Shown here: in pieces, positions 1 to 8,575 of the stretch
Layout of the letters: the number at the start of each line of letters is the position of its first letter
How positions within the stretch are numbered: the stretch's first letter is position 1
From: Oceanospirillaceae bacterium
GTDB taxonomy: Bacteria > Pseudomonadota > Gammaproteobacteria > Pseudomonadales > Balneatricaceae
NCBI GenBank assembly: GCA_013215375.1
Contig: JABSRB010000023.1
Span: forward strand, 20,891 to 84,890
DNA: 64,000 nucleotides
Direction of reading: 5' to 3'
Notes under the pieces: model-generated
The model's database searches: none
What the model was told of the DNA's origin: nothing
The model's input: the letters and a program-made list of their open reading frames with translations, nothing else
Made by a program: the position numbers and the translations under genes

Positions 1-215
1 TTATCTTCCTTTTGCGCGGTAATTAAAAAGGCGCCAGTGCTGGTAAAGACATTAGATTCAAGCATGTTAGGATGCGGTGCACACCAACCGTAGCGTGATA
101 ATTCCTGTGATTTACAGGGGGTAAATAGGTGTTCTTGAAAAGCTTCTTCTAATTGGCTAGCACTGTAGTTAACTTTTTCAGTGAAACGATAAAAAATAAT
201 ATTTTTAAACCACAT
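1..215 (-). CDS. rdgC: RdgC, recombination-associated protein (N-terminal part, cut by window edge)
   Basis: This is the first ~71 residues of a minus-strand gene that runs off the left edge. The start MWFKNIIFYRF, then FTPC-x5-LSRYGWCAPHP and the later ITAQKE segment match the RdgC N-terminus (E. coli begins MLWFKNLMVYR with FTPCGSQDMAKMGWVPP). In that family RdgC is a ring-shaped, non-specific dsDNA-binding protein on the nucleoid that limits RecA-promoted strand exchange. The ATG at 213-215 is the only start that gives this N-terminus. The C-terminal two thirds lie outside the window, so intactness cannot be judged. Confidence 0.88.
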   Translation of the reverse strand, partial: MWFKNIIFYRFTEKVNYSASQLEEAFQEHLFTPCKSQELSRYGWCAPHPNMLESNVFTSTGAFLITAQKED

Positions 216-371
216 GTGCGATTAATCCTTAATATATTGGCCGAAGCGATACTGTTAGTCAGGTGTAAATGATGCCTGGCTACTTTTGAAATAAATGGTC
301 GACTATTGTATTGATTTTTTAATCCAGTAACGAGTAATAATTTGATAATTTGCAGGACGGTGCATTATTTA

Positions 372-1112
372 TTATTTATTTTTGGAAATAATGAGTCTGG
401 CAATGATTGCCGAGTTGCGACTGGCATTGATTAAAAATGAGCTAAAGTCCTGACTTATACTGTCATCTGAGTGTAGTTCATCAGAGATGGTCTTAGTGAT
501 TAGAAAAGCAATATTGTATTGATTGGCGATGACAGCGATAGCAGAGGCTTCCATGTCGACAATCAAAGCGCCTTGACACTGCTTATGAATGGCGTGTTTG
601 CGCTGGGCTGTGCCCACAAATTCACTGCCAGAGGCTGATATTCCCTCGATGATATTAATGGATGGATGATGCAATGAGGAGAGTTGCAGCGGACTTATCT
701 TAGATTGTATAACCGGATCGTAGTTGCTCGCCTGCTCGGGATCTAATATTAAATCTCCCGGCTTCATTAAATAGTTACCACGCTCTAAAGAGGAGAAGTA
801 GTCATGCTGAATGACTCTATCGGAAATGACCATGTCTCCGATTTTTAAACGCGATTGTAAGGCGCCACCGACACCGATCAAAATAATTTGATCTATTGAT
901 ATTCTCTCTAAAATAAAGGCAAGTTTTACCCCCGCATTAACATTGCCCATCCCAGACTGACTAACGTAAATATCTAAGCTCCCTTCACGGTATTGCTCAA
1001 CTTCAAGGTTGAGTGTGCTGTTAATTGAGTGCCGCTTGATCATGATGCTTAAGATTTCTGTCAGGGACTGCTTTTCCTCTGCAAGAGCGCATATAAATAG
1101 AATGCTTGCCAT
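372..1112 (-). CDS. MTA/SAH nucleosidase-family nucleoside hydrolase
   Basis: The 246-residue protein belongs to the PNP/UDP phosphorylase superfamily and is closest to 5'-methylthioadenosine/S-adenosylhomocysteine nucleosidase (MtnN/Pfs). Visible signatures are the N-terminal acid pair (E12-E13 in ALAEEK), GVGGAL near 80, the VDMEA motif with E188, and the catalytic Asp in TISDE (D211). In the family it splits adenine from MTA or SAH and so recycles methionine and SAM by-products. The frame stays open upstream to 1190, but MASILFICAL at 1112 matches the family start and clears the preceding gene by 11 bp. It is probably co-transcribed at the end of the cco assembly operon. A squalene-hopene-associated or other nucleosidase is possible, because identity to MtnN is moderate. 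Confidence 0.75.
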   Translation of the reverse strand: MASILFICALAEEKQSLTEILSIMIKRHSINSTLNLEVEQYREGSLDIYVSQSGMGNVNAGVKLAFILERISIDQIILIGVGGALQSRLKIGDMVISDRVIQHDYFSSLERGNYLMKPGDLILDPEQASNYDPVIQSKISPLQLSSLHHPSINIIEGISASGSEFVGTAQRKHAIHKQCQGALIVDMEASAIAVIANQYNIAFLITKTISDELHSDDSISQDFSSFLINASRNSAIIARLIISKNK

Positions 1113-1123
1113 GTGGTTGCCTT

Positions 1124-1786
1124 TTAAAAAACGAAGAGTGAGTGCCAGGGAATATTGTAGAACCCAAAGCCAATAATGAAACTGCCGCAAATCTGTTGGG
1201 AGTAACGCTTGCTTAATAGTAACTGGAATTGTTTAGCTAATAAGCTGGTGGTCATCATTGCGGGCAGGGTGCCTAGACCAAAAAACAACATCAATAATGC
1301 ACTGCTTGAGCTTGAATTAGCCGCACTGCTCCATATGAGAGTGCTATAGATTAAGCCGCAGGGGAGCCAGCCCCAGCATATGCCCAGCAGTAGAGCTTTA
1401 GGGGCGCTAGTCACAGGTAGTAGTTTGCTGGCGAGCGGTCTAATGAGGCTCCAAAGGGAAGCGCCTAGGCGTTCTATTTTTGTTAATCCACGCCACCAAT
1501 TAGCGACGTATAAACCCATGGCAATTAACATAAAAGCGGCAAAGGTTCGCAGCGCAATTTGCAGGGATCCATAGCGAAGTAAAAAATCTAGCGAGCCTAA
1601 AACGGCACCTGCTGCACTATAACTGCCGATGCGTCCTAAGTTATAGAGCCAGAGGTAGGCTGTGGAGTTTACTTTTTGTCCTAAGGCGATTGAAGATGCT
1701 ATGCCTCCGCACATACCAATACAGTGCGCGCTGCCGAGTAATCCCAATAAAAATGCAGTTCCAAGGGAGAGATTATCTAACATCAT
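1124..1786 (-). CDS. TauE/SafE-like (DsbD_2) membrane protein of cbb3 assembly loci
   Basis: The 220-residue protein is almost entirely hydrophobic with about six membrane segments. It starts LGTAFLLGLLGSAHC and then has the family's GMCGGI motif (about residues 24-29) and a second GICWGWLPCGL motif in the middle, so Cys residues sit in two symmetrical halves. This DsbD_2/SafE family regularly follows ccoS in proteobacterial ccoGHIS clusters and is thought to help copper or redox steps of cbb3 biogenesis. The exact substrate is unknown. I chose the ATG at 1784-1786, which overlaps the end of ccoS by 14 bp; the longer frame only adds Thr/Ser-rich sequence inside ccoS. Confidence 0.8.
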   Translation of the reverse strand: MMLDNLSLGTAFLLGLLGSAHCIGMCGGIASSIALGQKVNSTAYLWLYNLGRIGSYSAAGAVLGSLDFLLRYGSLQIALRTFAAFMLIAMGLYVANWWRGLTKIERLGASLWSLIRPLASKLLPVTSAPKALLLGICWGWLPCGLIYSTLIWSSAANSSSSSALLMLFFGLGTLPAMMTTSLLAKQFQLLLSKRYSQQICGSFIIGFGFYNIPWHSLFVF

Positions 1787-1988
1787 CACTATTGTGGTTA
1801 GGCATTGGAGTTGGCTTGTTTTGTTTAGACTCCTCGGGGATGAGGTCGTCGTCGTCGTCAAACAGAATATGATGCGCTGGAGATTCTAAATCGTCATATT
1901 GACCACTATTGACGTTCCAGAAAAAAAAGATAATCGCGGCAAAGAAAATAAAGACCGAAATACCCAGTAGAAAAGGCAAAATTTCCAT
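1773..1988 (-). CDS. ccoS: CcoS, cbb3-type oxidase assembly protein
   Basis: A 71-residue single-span membrane protein. Residues 4-24 form the membrane segment, followed by the CcoS hallmark WNVNSGQYDDLESPAHHILFD. It then has a run of five Asp and a hydrophilic, Pro/Asn-rich tail that is longer than usual. In the family CcoS is needed for cofactor (heme b/CuB) loading of the cbb3 oxidase. It lies 3 bp after ccoI and overlaps the TauE/SafE gene, so translation is probably coupled. Confidence 0.92.
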   Translation of the reverse strand: MEILPFLLGISVFIFFAAIIFFFWNVNSGQYDDLESPAHHILFDDDDDLIPEESKQNKPTPMPNHNSDDVR

Positions 1989-1991
1989 AGA

Positions 1992-4475
1992 TTACTCACT
2001 TTTCCTGCTTAATTTAACAGGCTTATTGGTCTGGTTGGGTAGGGCTTTGGAGCTGGATAGGCGCAGTGCATTAGTGACCACAAACAGAGAGCTAAGTGAC
2101 ATGCCAATAGCGGCGGCATAAGGGGGGACTAGACCAAAGGCAGCGAGCGGCAGGGCCAGCATATTATAGCTAAATGCCCAGCCAATATTTTGCATGATGA
2201 CGCGGCGTGTTTTCTTTGCCAGTATTAAACTATCAATAATAACGCCAAGTTTAGCGTTAGTTAATACCGCATCCGCATGTGTTTTGGCGAGATCGGAGGC
2301 GCTGCCCATGGCAATTGATGTCTGAGTACCCGCCAGTACCGGCAAATCGTTAATGCCGTCGCCAATCATTACCACGTTAGCGCCAGTGCTCTGCAGTTGA
2401 TTGATATAGGCAATTTTATCGGATGGGCTGGCATCTGCTGATACATGGTCAATGCCTAGTTCAGTGGCAATCTTTTTAGCATTTTCAGCGCTGTCGCCGG
2501 TGAGCATATGTACTTTTATATGCTGTTTTTTGAGTTGTTCAATACAGTATTTACTGTCATCTCGTAAGGTATCGCTAATGGCGAACCATGCAATGATGTT
2601 AGTGTCATCACAAAGTAATAGCCAGTGACCTGGATCGGTGGGCGCTTGGGCATCGGTGCTGCTTTTTAATAACTCTCTGGAATAAATTGGCTTGCCCAAA
2701 CGATAGGTGGTATTTGCCACGACCCCTTGAATTCCCTGTCCAAGAGTGACTTCAATGTTACTGGCGCTGTGTTGGTAAAAGGGCTTGAATGCTCGTGCAA
2801 TAGGGTGTTCTGAATGAGTTTCTAAAGCGGCTGCAATTTGCAATGCCTGTTGCTCGTCAAAGCTCCCTTGAATATTATCAATGGTTAAATTGCCGCGGGT
2901 TAGAGTGCCGGTTTTATCAAATACAAAATCAGTGGCACAAGCCAGGCTCTCTAAAACATGCGAGCGAGTCAATAATAGGCCGCGCTGTCGCAGATTACCG
3001 GTAGCACTGGTGAGGGCGGTAGGTGTCGCTAGAGAAAGGGCACAAGGGCAAGTAACAACGAGTACTGATAGGGTGATCCAAAAGGCTTGTGATGAATCGA
3101 TGTACCACCAACTTAACGCTACTACTAACGAGCAAATAAGTACGCTAGCAACGAAGTAGCTGGCAATTTTGTCGGCAATTTTAGCGATCTTAGGTTTATC
3201 TTCCCCCGCTCTTTCAAGCAGGCGAATAATGGCTGACAACTGAGTTTGAGCGCCGACTTTTTCGATCTTGACCTGTATCGGGTTTTCGACATTTAAAGTG
3301 CCTCCGATGACCTGTTGGCCAATGCTACGCTGTTTTGGAAGATATTCTCCGGTCAAGGCGGATTCGTCAATGCTCGAAAAACCGCTACATATAACCCCGT
3401 CGGCGGGAATGCTCTGGCCTGGTTTTACCAATAGTGTGTCGCCCACACTTATATCTGAGACAGTAATTAGTTGTTCAAATTGCACACCATCTTTATCTAC
3501 TATTTTAATGGCGCCTTGTGGAAGCAGGTTTTGTAATGCATTACCGGCACGTCCTGTACGGTGGCGTGCCTGCATCTCTAAGTAACGGCCAAACAGTAAA
3601 AAGAAGGTAAACATTGCGACAGAATCAAAGTAAATCTCACCGCTGGAAAAAACAGTCGCCCAGCTGCTGGCAAGGTAGGCGCTACCAATAGCGATAGAAA
3701 CCGGAACATCCATGCTTAAATGCCGGGCTTTTAAATCCCTAAATGCTGCTAGGAAGAATGGCTGGGCAGCATAAAAGACGATAGGAGTGCAAATAATGAA
3801 ACTGACCCAGCGCAACCAGTTTTCTATTTTTGGCTCAATACCACTGTGGTTGCCAAAATAAAGGGATACGGCTAGGGCTAACACTTGCATCATACCCACA
3901 CCTGCTATACCTAAGCGACGCATGGACCTTTTTTGCTCTTTAGCAAGTAGCTGTTCTTCAACATCTGGGCGGTAGGGGTGACCTTGGTAGCCGATATGAT
4001 GAATGCAGGCCAATATAGCGCTAAGTTCAATCTGTTGACTATGCCAGGTGATTTGGGCGCGATGGTTAGTCATGTTAATAGTGGCTTTGATCACGCCTAC
4101 TTGTTGTTGCAGGTGGTGTTCTAACAGCCAGATACAAGCGGCACAAGTGATGCCTTCAATCACTAAAGTGGCAGATTTAATGCCTTCATTATCAGTGACA
4201 AATTGCAGTTGAACTTTATCGCTGTTGTAAAGATTGAGCTCTTGGGGCACTAAAGAGGGCCTTTCGCGACTACTATTTTGCGTGGCGCTTTTGATATTAC
4301 GGTGTTTGTAATAATTATTCAGGCCGCTATCAATAATAGTTTGGGCGACAGCAGCGCAGCCAGGGCAGCACATCTGGCGCTCGACACCCTCAATGAAAAC
4401 TATATGCTGTGCCTGCTTGGGAATGTCGAGCAGGCAGTGAAAACAGAAATTATCGGCTACTGGTAGGCTGTTCAT
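1992..4475 (-). CDS. ccoI: CcoI/CopA2-type copper-translocating P1B ATPase
   Basis: An 827-residue heavy-metal P-type ATPase. In order: a Cys-rich N-terminal region with CFHC (11-14) and CCPGC (36-40) typical of FixI/CcoI; a heavy-metal-associated domain with CAAC (111-114); the TGE actuator motif (375-377); the intramembrane CPC (476-478) for Cu(I); the phosphorylation site DKTGTLT (Asp520); and GDGINDLP near the C-terminus. In the family it exports Cu(I) to the periplasm slowly to load CuB of the cbb3 oxidase rather than for detoxification. It is tightly packed between ccoH (1 bp gap) and ccoS (3 bp gap). Position and the N-terminal Cys cluster argue for CcoI rather than general CopA. Confidence 0.95.
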   Translation of the reverse strand: MNSLPVADNFCFHCLLDIPKQAQHIVFIEGVERQMCCPGCAAVAQTIIDSGLNNYYKHRNIKSATQNSSRERPSLVPQELNLYNSDKVQLQFVTDNEGIKSATLVIEGITCAACIWLLEHHLQQQVGVIKATINMTNHRAQITWHSQQIELSAILACIHHIGYQGHPYRPDVEEQLLAKEQKRSMRRLGIAGVGMMQVLALAVSLYFGNHSGIEPKIENWLRWVSFIICTPIVFYAAQPFFLAAFRDLKARHLSMDVPVSIAIGSAYLASSWATVFSSGEIYFDSVAMFTFFLLFGRYLEMQARHRTGRAGNALQNLLPQGAIKIVDKDGVQFEQLITVSDISVGDTLLVKPGQSIPADGVICSGFSSIDESALTGEYLPKQRSIGQQVIGGTLNVENPIQVKIEKVGAQTQLSAIIRLLERAGEDKPKIAKIADKIASYFVASVLICSLVVALSWWYIDSSQAFWITLSVLVVTCPCALSLATPTALTSATGNLRQRGLLLTRSHVLESLACATDFVFDKTGTLTRGNLTIDNIQGSFDEQQALQIAAALETHSEHPIARAFKPFYQHSASNIEVTLGQGIQGVVANTTYRLGKPIYSRELLKSSTDAQAPTDPGHWLLLCDDTNIIAWFAISDTLRDDSKYCIEQLKKQHIKVHMLTGDSAENAKKIATELGIDHVSADASPSDKIAYINQLQSTGANVVMIGDGINDLPVLAGTQTSIAMGSASDLAKTHADAVLTNAKLGVIIDSLILAKKTRRVIMQNIGWAFSYNMLALPLAAFGLVPPYAAAIGMSLSSLFVVTNALRLSSSKALPNQTNKPVKLSRKSE

Positions 4476-4476
4476 A

Positions 4477-5016
4477 TTACTTAGGTTGCTCTGCCTTTAA
4501 TATGACAGTGAAATTTTCATAGGGTGGGGTAATACTGGCCGTTATTCGCCAGTTGTTATCCGCTGGAGATAACATCAAATAGCGTTTTCCAATGATGGGA
4601 GCATTGAGAGAGCCTATGTAGAACGGTTGGCCCGCGACTTGTTTTAGCAGAATTTGCGAATCGTATTTTTGGTGGGTTGGCGATACGAAATCGGCGTTTA
4701 GTCTTTTGGGTAGTAGCGTAAAATCGCCGCTCAATTTAACGGTTAAGTCACCGGTTATGATGTCCATTTTTAGTTCTGCGCTGATCGCTTTGTCCCAGGC
4801 CTGTTGTTGTTTCTTGGGATCGCTGTAATAGCCTCTGGCCATGCGGTAGTATTCGTCTTTGACAATACCGTCAGATGATACAATTGAAACCACTAAAAAC
4901 GTAGTACCCGCAATCACTGTGGCAACGAGGGGAATCATTGCTAACAGTAGCCAAGGTTGCTTGTACCAGGGGTCAGCAGCGTACTCTTGTTCAGTTTTCA
5001 TAGGTGTCTTATTCAA
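4477..5016 (-). CDS. ccoH: CcoH/FixH family cbb3 assembly protein
   Basis: The 179-residue protein has a short cytoplasmic N-terminus, one membrane span (about 22-46), the family motif DGIVKDEYYRMARGYY just after it, and a periplasmic beta-rich domain. FixH/CcoH proteins associate with the cbb3 complex during late assembly and stabilise it. It lies between ccoG and ccoI in the standard GHIS order, with only 1 bp to ccoI. The start is the ATG at 5016, followed by a conserved DPWYKQPWL segment. Confidence 0.9.
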   Translation of the reverse strand: MNKTPMKTEQEYAADPWYKQPWLLLAMIPLVATVIAGTTFLVVSIVSSDGIVKDEYYRMARGYYSDPKKQQQAWDKAISAELKMDIITGDLTVKLSGDFTLLPKRLNADFVSPTHQKYDSQILLKQVAGQPFYIGSLNAPIIGKRYLMLSPADNNWRITASITPPYENFTVILKAEQPK

Positions 5017-5128
5017 TGATTGAGGAGGCGGCTATCTTAGCAAAACTAAAGCTAATCTGCGATACATAGAGCAGCGACAACGCCTAATAAATATAGGCGC
5101 TTAGTCGTTGCAAAATAAGTGTTTAACT

Positions 5129-6541
5129 CTAAAAAGCCGGTGCTATAAAACGGCTCTCAATTTCCGATTGAATCTGCGGTGCTGAAATTGCCATGACTTT
5201 GATTAGAATATTGGTATTTCGTTTACTGATTTCATCGGTGCTGGCCTGTATTTGAATGGGGTAGTCTATTAGTTTACCGGCTTTCACGGCTAAGGTTGGA
5301 TGAGTGATGAGTTTTATCCCCTCAATACCCGAGACTGAAATTGTGTAGACCAAGTCCATATTGCTTTTGTTGGCTACTTTGAGTGTGTATATATTTTCGA
5401 TAATTTGATCACTCACTTCAATAAATAGCTGGTTTCTATCTCTGTGTACATCTACTTCAATAGGTATACGCTCAAAAATGATATAGCCAAAATAGCCGAT
5501 CATAGCGGTAACGATAATAGTATAAGCCATTAATTTTGGGCGAATTATTTTTGTCTCACCACCATTTAACTGGTTTTCAGTGGTGTATTTTATTAATCCT
5601 TTGTCATAGCCAATTCGGGTCATAATATCGTCACAAGCATCCACGCAGGCGCCGCAGGCGACACATTCAATCTGTAAGCCGTCGCGAATATCTATCCCTG
5701 TTGGGCAGACGTTAACACAGTGATAGCAGTCAATACAATCACCTAATCCCGCCGCTTTTTGATCTGTTTTACGACTGCGCTTGCCTCTGTTTTCGCCACG
5801 TTTTTCATCATAGGAGATGATCAGCGTGTCTGAGTCGAACATCACGGATTGGAAGCGCGCGTAGGGGCACATATAGATGCATACTTGTTCACGTAACCAG
5901 CCAGCATTGCCGTAAGTGGCAACCGCAATGAAACCTATCCACCAAAACTCCCAAGGGCCTAGATCAAAGTTTAAAAAACTCGGTGTTAGTTCCCTTATAG
6001 GGGTGAAGTAGCCAACAAACGCCAGCGCTGTTGATAGCGCGAGTAAAAACCAGATACTATGCTTTGCGGTTTTTCGTAAAAATAGCGCTTTGGTCATTGG
6101 TTTTTTGTCTTGTTTCATACGCTGATTTCTATCGCCTTCAGTAACCCGCTCAGCCCAAATGAATAGCCAAGTCCATACAAACTGAGGGCAGGCGTAGCCG
6201 CACCATAAGCGTCCGGCGAAGACTGTTACAACAAATAAGATAAAGGTTAGTATAATCAGCAGTCCTGAGAGCAGCATGAAGTCTTGTGGCCAAAATGTGG
6301 CGTTAAATACATGGAACTGACGGTTGGGCAGATCAAATAATATTGCTTGATGATCGTTCCATTGTAGCCAAGGTGAGCCATAGAACAACACCAGCATCAT
6401 TGCACCGCTGATGATGCGGAAGTTTTTAAAAATCCCCTTATAAAACTTAACGTAAATGTGTTCGCGCTTGGCGTATAAATCGTAAGTTTCTACTTCTTTG
6501 GTATTTTTTGGTGTGATATCGCTAACTGGAATTTTATTCAT
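5129..6541 (-). CDS. ccoG: CcoG, cbb3 oxidase accessory iron-sulfur protein
   Basis: The 470-residue membrane protein has about five spans, a WCGYACPQ motif in the first third and a GENRGKR loop. It then has two [4Fe-4S] cysteine sets (CIDCYHCVNVCP and CVACGACVDACD), and ends in an IgG-like periplasmic domain. CcoG/RdxA proteins reduce copper for CuB insertion. The frame is open to 6592, but MNKIPVSDITP at 6541 matches the usual family N-terminus, so I used that start. The SD is weak at either candidate start. It opens the assembly operon, separated from ccoP by a terminator and ~300 bp that must hold its own promoter. Confidence 0.93.
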   Translation of the reverse strand: MNKIPVSDITPKNTKEVETYDLYAKREHIYVKFYKGIFKNFRIISGAMMLVLFYGSPWLQWNDHQAILFDLPNRQFHVFNATFWPQDFMLLSGLLIILTFILFVVTVFAGRLWCGYACPQFVWTWLFIWAERVTEGDRNQRMKQDKKPMTKALFLRKTAKHSIWFLLALSTALAFVGYFTPIRELTPSFLNFDLGPWEFWWIGFIAVATYGNAGWLREQVCIYMCPYARFQSVMFDSDTLIISYDEKRGENRGKRSRKTDQKAAGLGDCIDCYHCVNVCPTGIDIRDGLQIECVACGACVDACDDIMTRIGYDKGLIKYTTENQLNGGETKIIRPKLMAYTIIVTAMIGYFGYIIFERIPIEVDVHRDRNQLFIEVSDQIIENIYTLKVANKSNMDLVYTISVSGIEGIKLITHPTLAVKAGKLIDYPIQIQASTDEISKRNTNILIKVMAISAPQIQSEIESRFIAPAF

Positions 6542-6783
6542 GTTGCCGCTCACTGTGTGCCTGTCAAAATCAGTAGATTGAGATCTCAGCATAACTACTA
6601 TACTCGATAATACTGCGTTAAAAATTGACTCAACATGCTAATTTACAACAGTAAATCCCGCTATTTCGTCAGTTTTTATCCTGTATTGTCTTTGTGCGTT
6701 ACGTTATGCAAAGGTCTCAGATTATTAGAATAATCATTTATTACTGTCAGCTATAAGATTATTGTCGTTATAGTTATTATTAG
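6542..6783. other. Intergenic region upstream of ccoG
   Basis: The stretch between the ccoG start and the ccoP terminator should carry the promoter of ccoGHIS. I see a 7-bp inverted repeat GATTATT-AG-AATAATC at 6720-6735. I see no match to the FNR/ANR consensus TTGAT-N4-ATCAA. No open frame of interest. Confidence 0.4.
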
Positions 6784-6786
6784 GCC

Positions 6787-6820
6787 AAAAAAAAGCGCTA
6801 TAACAAACTGTTATAGCGCT
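6787..6820 (-). terminator. Rho-independent terminator of ccoNOQP
   Basis: A perfect 12-bp stem (6794-6805 paired with 6809-6820) with a 3-nt loop, followed on the minus strand by a run of eight T (6787-6794). It lies 20 bp after the ccoP stop and separates the structural from the assembly operon. Confidence 0.93.
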
Positions 6821-6839
6821 CCTTTACTGTTCTCATGTA

Positions 6840-7742
6840 TTACTTATCTTTGTTAGATAAGCTGTAAACATAACCTGCGATCAAGTTTATCTTGTTCTCG
6901 CTCAGCAGATCTTTGTGCGCTGGCATAGAGCCTGCACGACCAGTGCGAATAGTATGAGCGATTTTCTCATAAGAGCCACCGTACAGCCAAATTTTATCGG
7001 TTAAGTTGGGCGCTCCCAAAGCTTGAGTGCCTGTACCGTCACTGCCATGACAGGCAATACACAGTGCTTGGAACTGAGGCTTAGCTCTTGCGATGGCCTC
7101 CGCATCTAAATCAGCGGTGCCAGATAAGCTCAATACATAGCTGGCCATATCACGCACACCCGCTTCACCTAAAACGGAGCCCCAAGCAGGCATTGAGCCA
7201 GTTCTGCCATTAGTGATTGTGTGTTTAATAGTGTCAGCAGATCCCCCATAGAGCCAGTCTTTATCGGCTAAGTTCGGAAATCCGTAAGCACCTGTTGCAG
7301 CAGTGCCATGACACACAGAACAGTTGTTAGCAAACATACGCTGACCCATTAACAGGCCGGCACGGTTTTCTTCTTTTAACAGCTCTTCAGATGGCAGTGC
7401 AGCATACTTGGCAAATACAGGGGCATAAACGTTATTAGCGTGCTGGATCTCTTCTTCCCACTGGTTAGTAGAAGTCCAGTTTAGTACGCCTTTAAAGTTA
7501 CCTAATCCGGGATAGAGGACTAAATATACCAATGCAAATACCACGGTGCCCATAAATAACTGGAACCACCAACTAGGTAGTGGGTTGTCTAGTTCTTCAA
7601 TACCGTCAAATGTATGGCCGGTTGTTTCTTCGGTCGCGTCTTTAAAAACTTCGCCTTTACGCGTTTTTAATAATAATGCGGTGCAGCCAAAAATAACGCC
7701 TAAGGTTATGATGGATATCCAAGCACTCCAAAAAGGGCTCAT
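6840..7742 (-). CDS. ccoP: CcoP, cbb3-type cytochrome c oxidase diheme subunit III
   Basis: The 300-residue protein has two N-terminal membrane segments (about 6-26 and 58-80) and a periplasmic part with two cytochrome c domains. Each heme site is clear: CSVCH (about 141-145) and CIACH (about 227-231), each followed downstream by a Met ligand in GSMPA. CcoP passes electrons from periplasmic cytochrome c to CcoO and CcoN. Its start overlaps the end of ccoQ by 4 bp, which indicates translational coupling. It is the last gene of the structural operon. Confidence 0.96.
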   Translation of the reverse strand: MSPFWSAWISIITLGVIFGCTALLLKTRKGEVFKDATEETTGHTFDGIEELDNPLPSWWFQLFMGTVVFALVYLVLYPGLGNFKGVLNWTSTNQWEEEIQHANNVYAPVFAKYAALPSEELLKEENRAGLLMGQRMFANNCSVCHGTAATGAYGFPNLADKDWLYGGSADTIKHTITNGRTGSMPAWGSVLGEAGVRDMASYVLSLSGTADLDAEAIARAKPQFQALCIACHGSDGTGTQALGAPNLTDKIWLYGGSYEKIAHTIRTGRAGSMPAHKDLLSENKINLIAGYVYSLSNKDK

Positions 7743-7936
7743 GGTGTCTCTCTCCTGTCATCGTTTTTGGTCTTACTTAGACGATCAGCTTCTTCTGCGT
7801 CGTCTTCCTCAAAAGGTAAATTTGCTGCATTATCAAACCCTTTTTTATTGCTAGGTAGTAATACCCAGATGAATAAACCAAAAAAGGTGATGAGCATTAT
7901 TACAGGAATGTAAGGGCCGTAAACTTCGTAACTCAC
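7739..7936 (-). CDS. ccoQ: CcoQ/FixQ subunit IV of cbb3 oxidase
   Basis: A 65-residue, single-span protein: MSYEVYGPYIPVIMLITFF then GLFIWVLLPSNKKGFDNAA, the standard FixQ layout with a charged acidic/basic tail. CcoQ stabilises the CcoNOP complex. It sits between ccoO (6 bp gap) and ccoP (4 bp overlap). Confidence 0.92.
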   Translation of the reverse strand: MSYEVYGPYIPVIMLITFFGLFIWVLLPSNKKGFDNAANLPFEEDDAEEADRLSKTKNDDRRETP

Positions 7937-7942
7937 AGTTAT

Positions 7943-8563
7943 TTACCGTTTGTTGCTATAAACTGAATGTTTCTTACCCAGAGATTGTAAATAAGCGATT
8001 ACCGCTTCAATCTCATATTTGCCAGCTACTTCATCCTGGGCTGTTTCAATCTGCTCAGGAGTGTAAGGAACGCCAAATTGGACAAAAACTTCTAATTTCT
8101 TTGCCGTGTCGCTGCCGGTTAGCTTGTTTTTAAACAGCCAAGGGTAGCTAGGCATTTTTGACTCGGGGACAACATCGCGCGGATTGTATAAATGAGCGCG
8201 GTGCCAATCGTCAGAATAACGTCCACCTACACGGGCCAGATCAGGTCCGGTACGCTTAGATCCCCACAAAAATGGATGTTCCCAGACAAATTCATTGGCG
8301 GTAGAGAAGTGCCCATAGCGTTCTGTCTCAGCTCTAAAAGGACGAATCATTTGTGAGTGGCATACGTGGCAGCCCTCGCGAATGTATATATCACGTCCTT
8401 CCATTTCCAGCGGAGTATAAGGCTTTAGGCCCTCAATTGGCTTAGTGGTAGAAGCTTGAAAGAAAAGAGGGACAATTTCAGCAAGGCCGCCGCCGCTAAT
8501 CACTAAGATGATTAGCAGCACCATTAGGCCAACATGTTTTTCTATCGTATCGTGCTTTAACAT
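7943..8563 (-). CDS. ccoO: CcoO, cbb3-type cytochrome c oxidase monoheme subunit II
   Basis: A 206-residue membrane-anchored cytochrome c: the N-terminal span is at about 12-33, and the single heme motif [10 protein letters not shown] at about 63-72. The [20 protein letters not shown] and [10 protein letters not shown] segments are diagnostic of FixO/CcoO, the latter carrying the axial Met. It shuttles electrons from CcoP to the binuclear centre in CcoN. It lies 12 bp downstream of ccoN. Confidence 0.96.
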   Translation of the reverse strand: MLKHDTIEKHVGLMVLLIILVISGGGLAEIVPLFFQASTTKPIEGLKPYTPLEMEGRDIYIREGCHVCHSQMIRPFRAETERYGHFSTANEFVWEHPFLWGSKRTGPDLARVGGRYSDDWHRAHLYNPRDVVPESKMPSYPWLFKNKLTGSDTAKKLEVFVQFGVPYTPEQIETAQDEVAGKYEIEAVIAYLQSLGKKHSVYSNKR

Positions 8564-8575
8564 AGTGTTGGTCCT

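Noticed and set aside
6720..6735. 7-bp inverted repeat upstream of ccoG
   Set aside because: Short AT-only arms are common by chance; kept only as a note in the intergenic entry.
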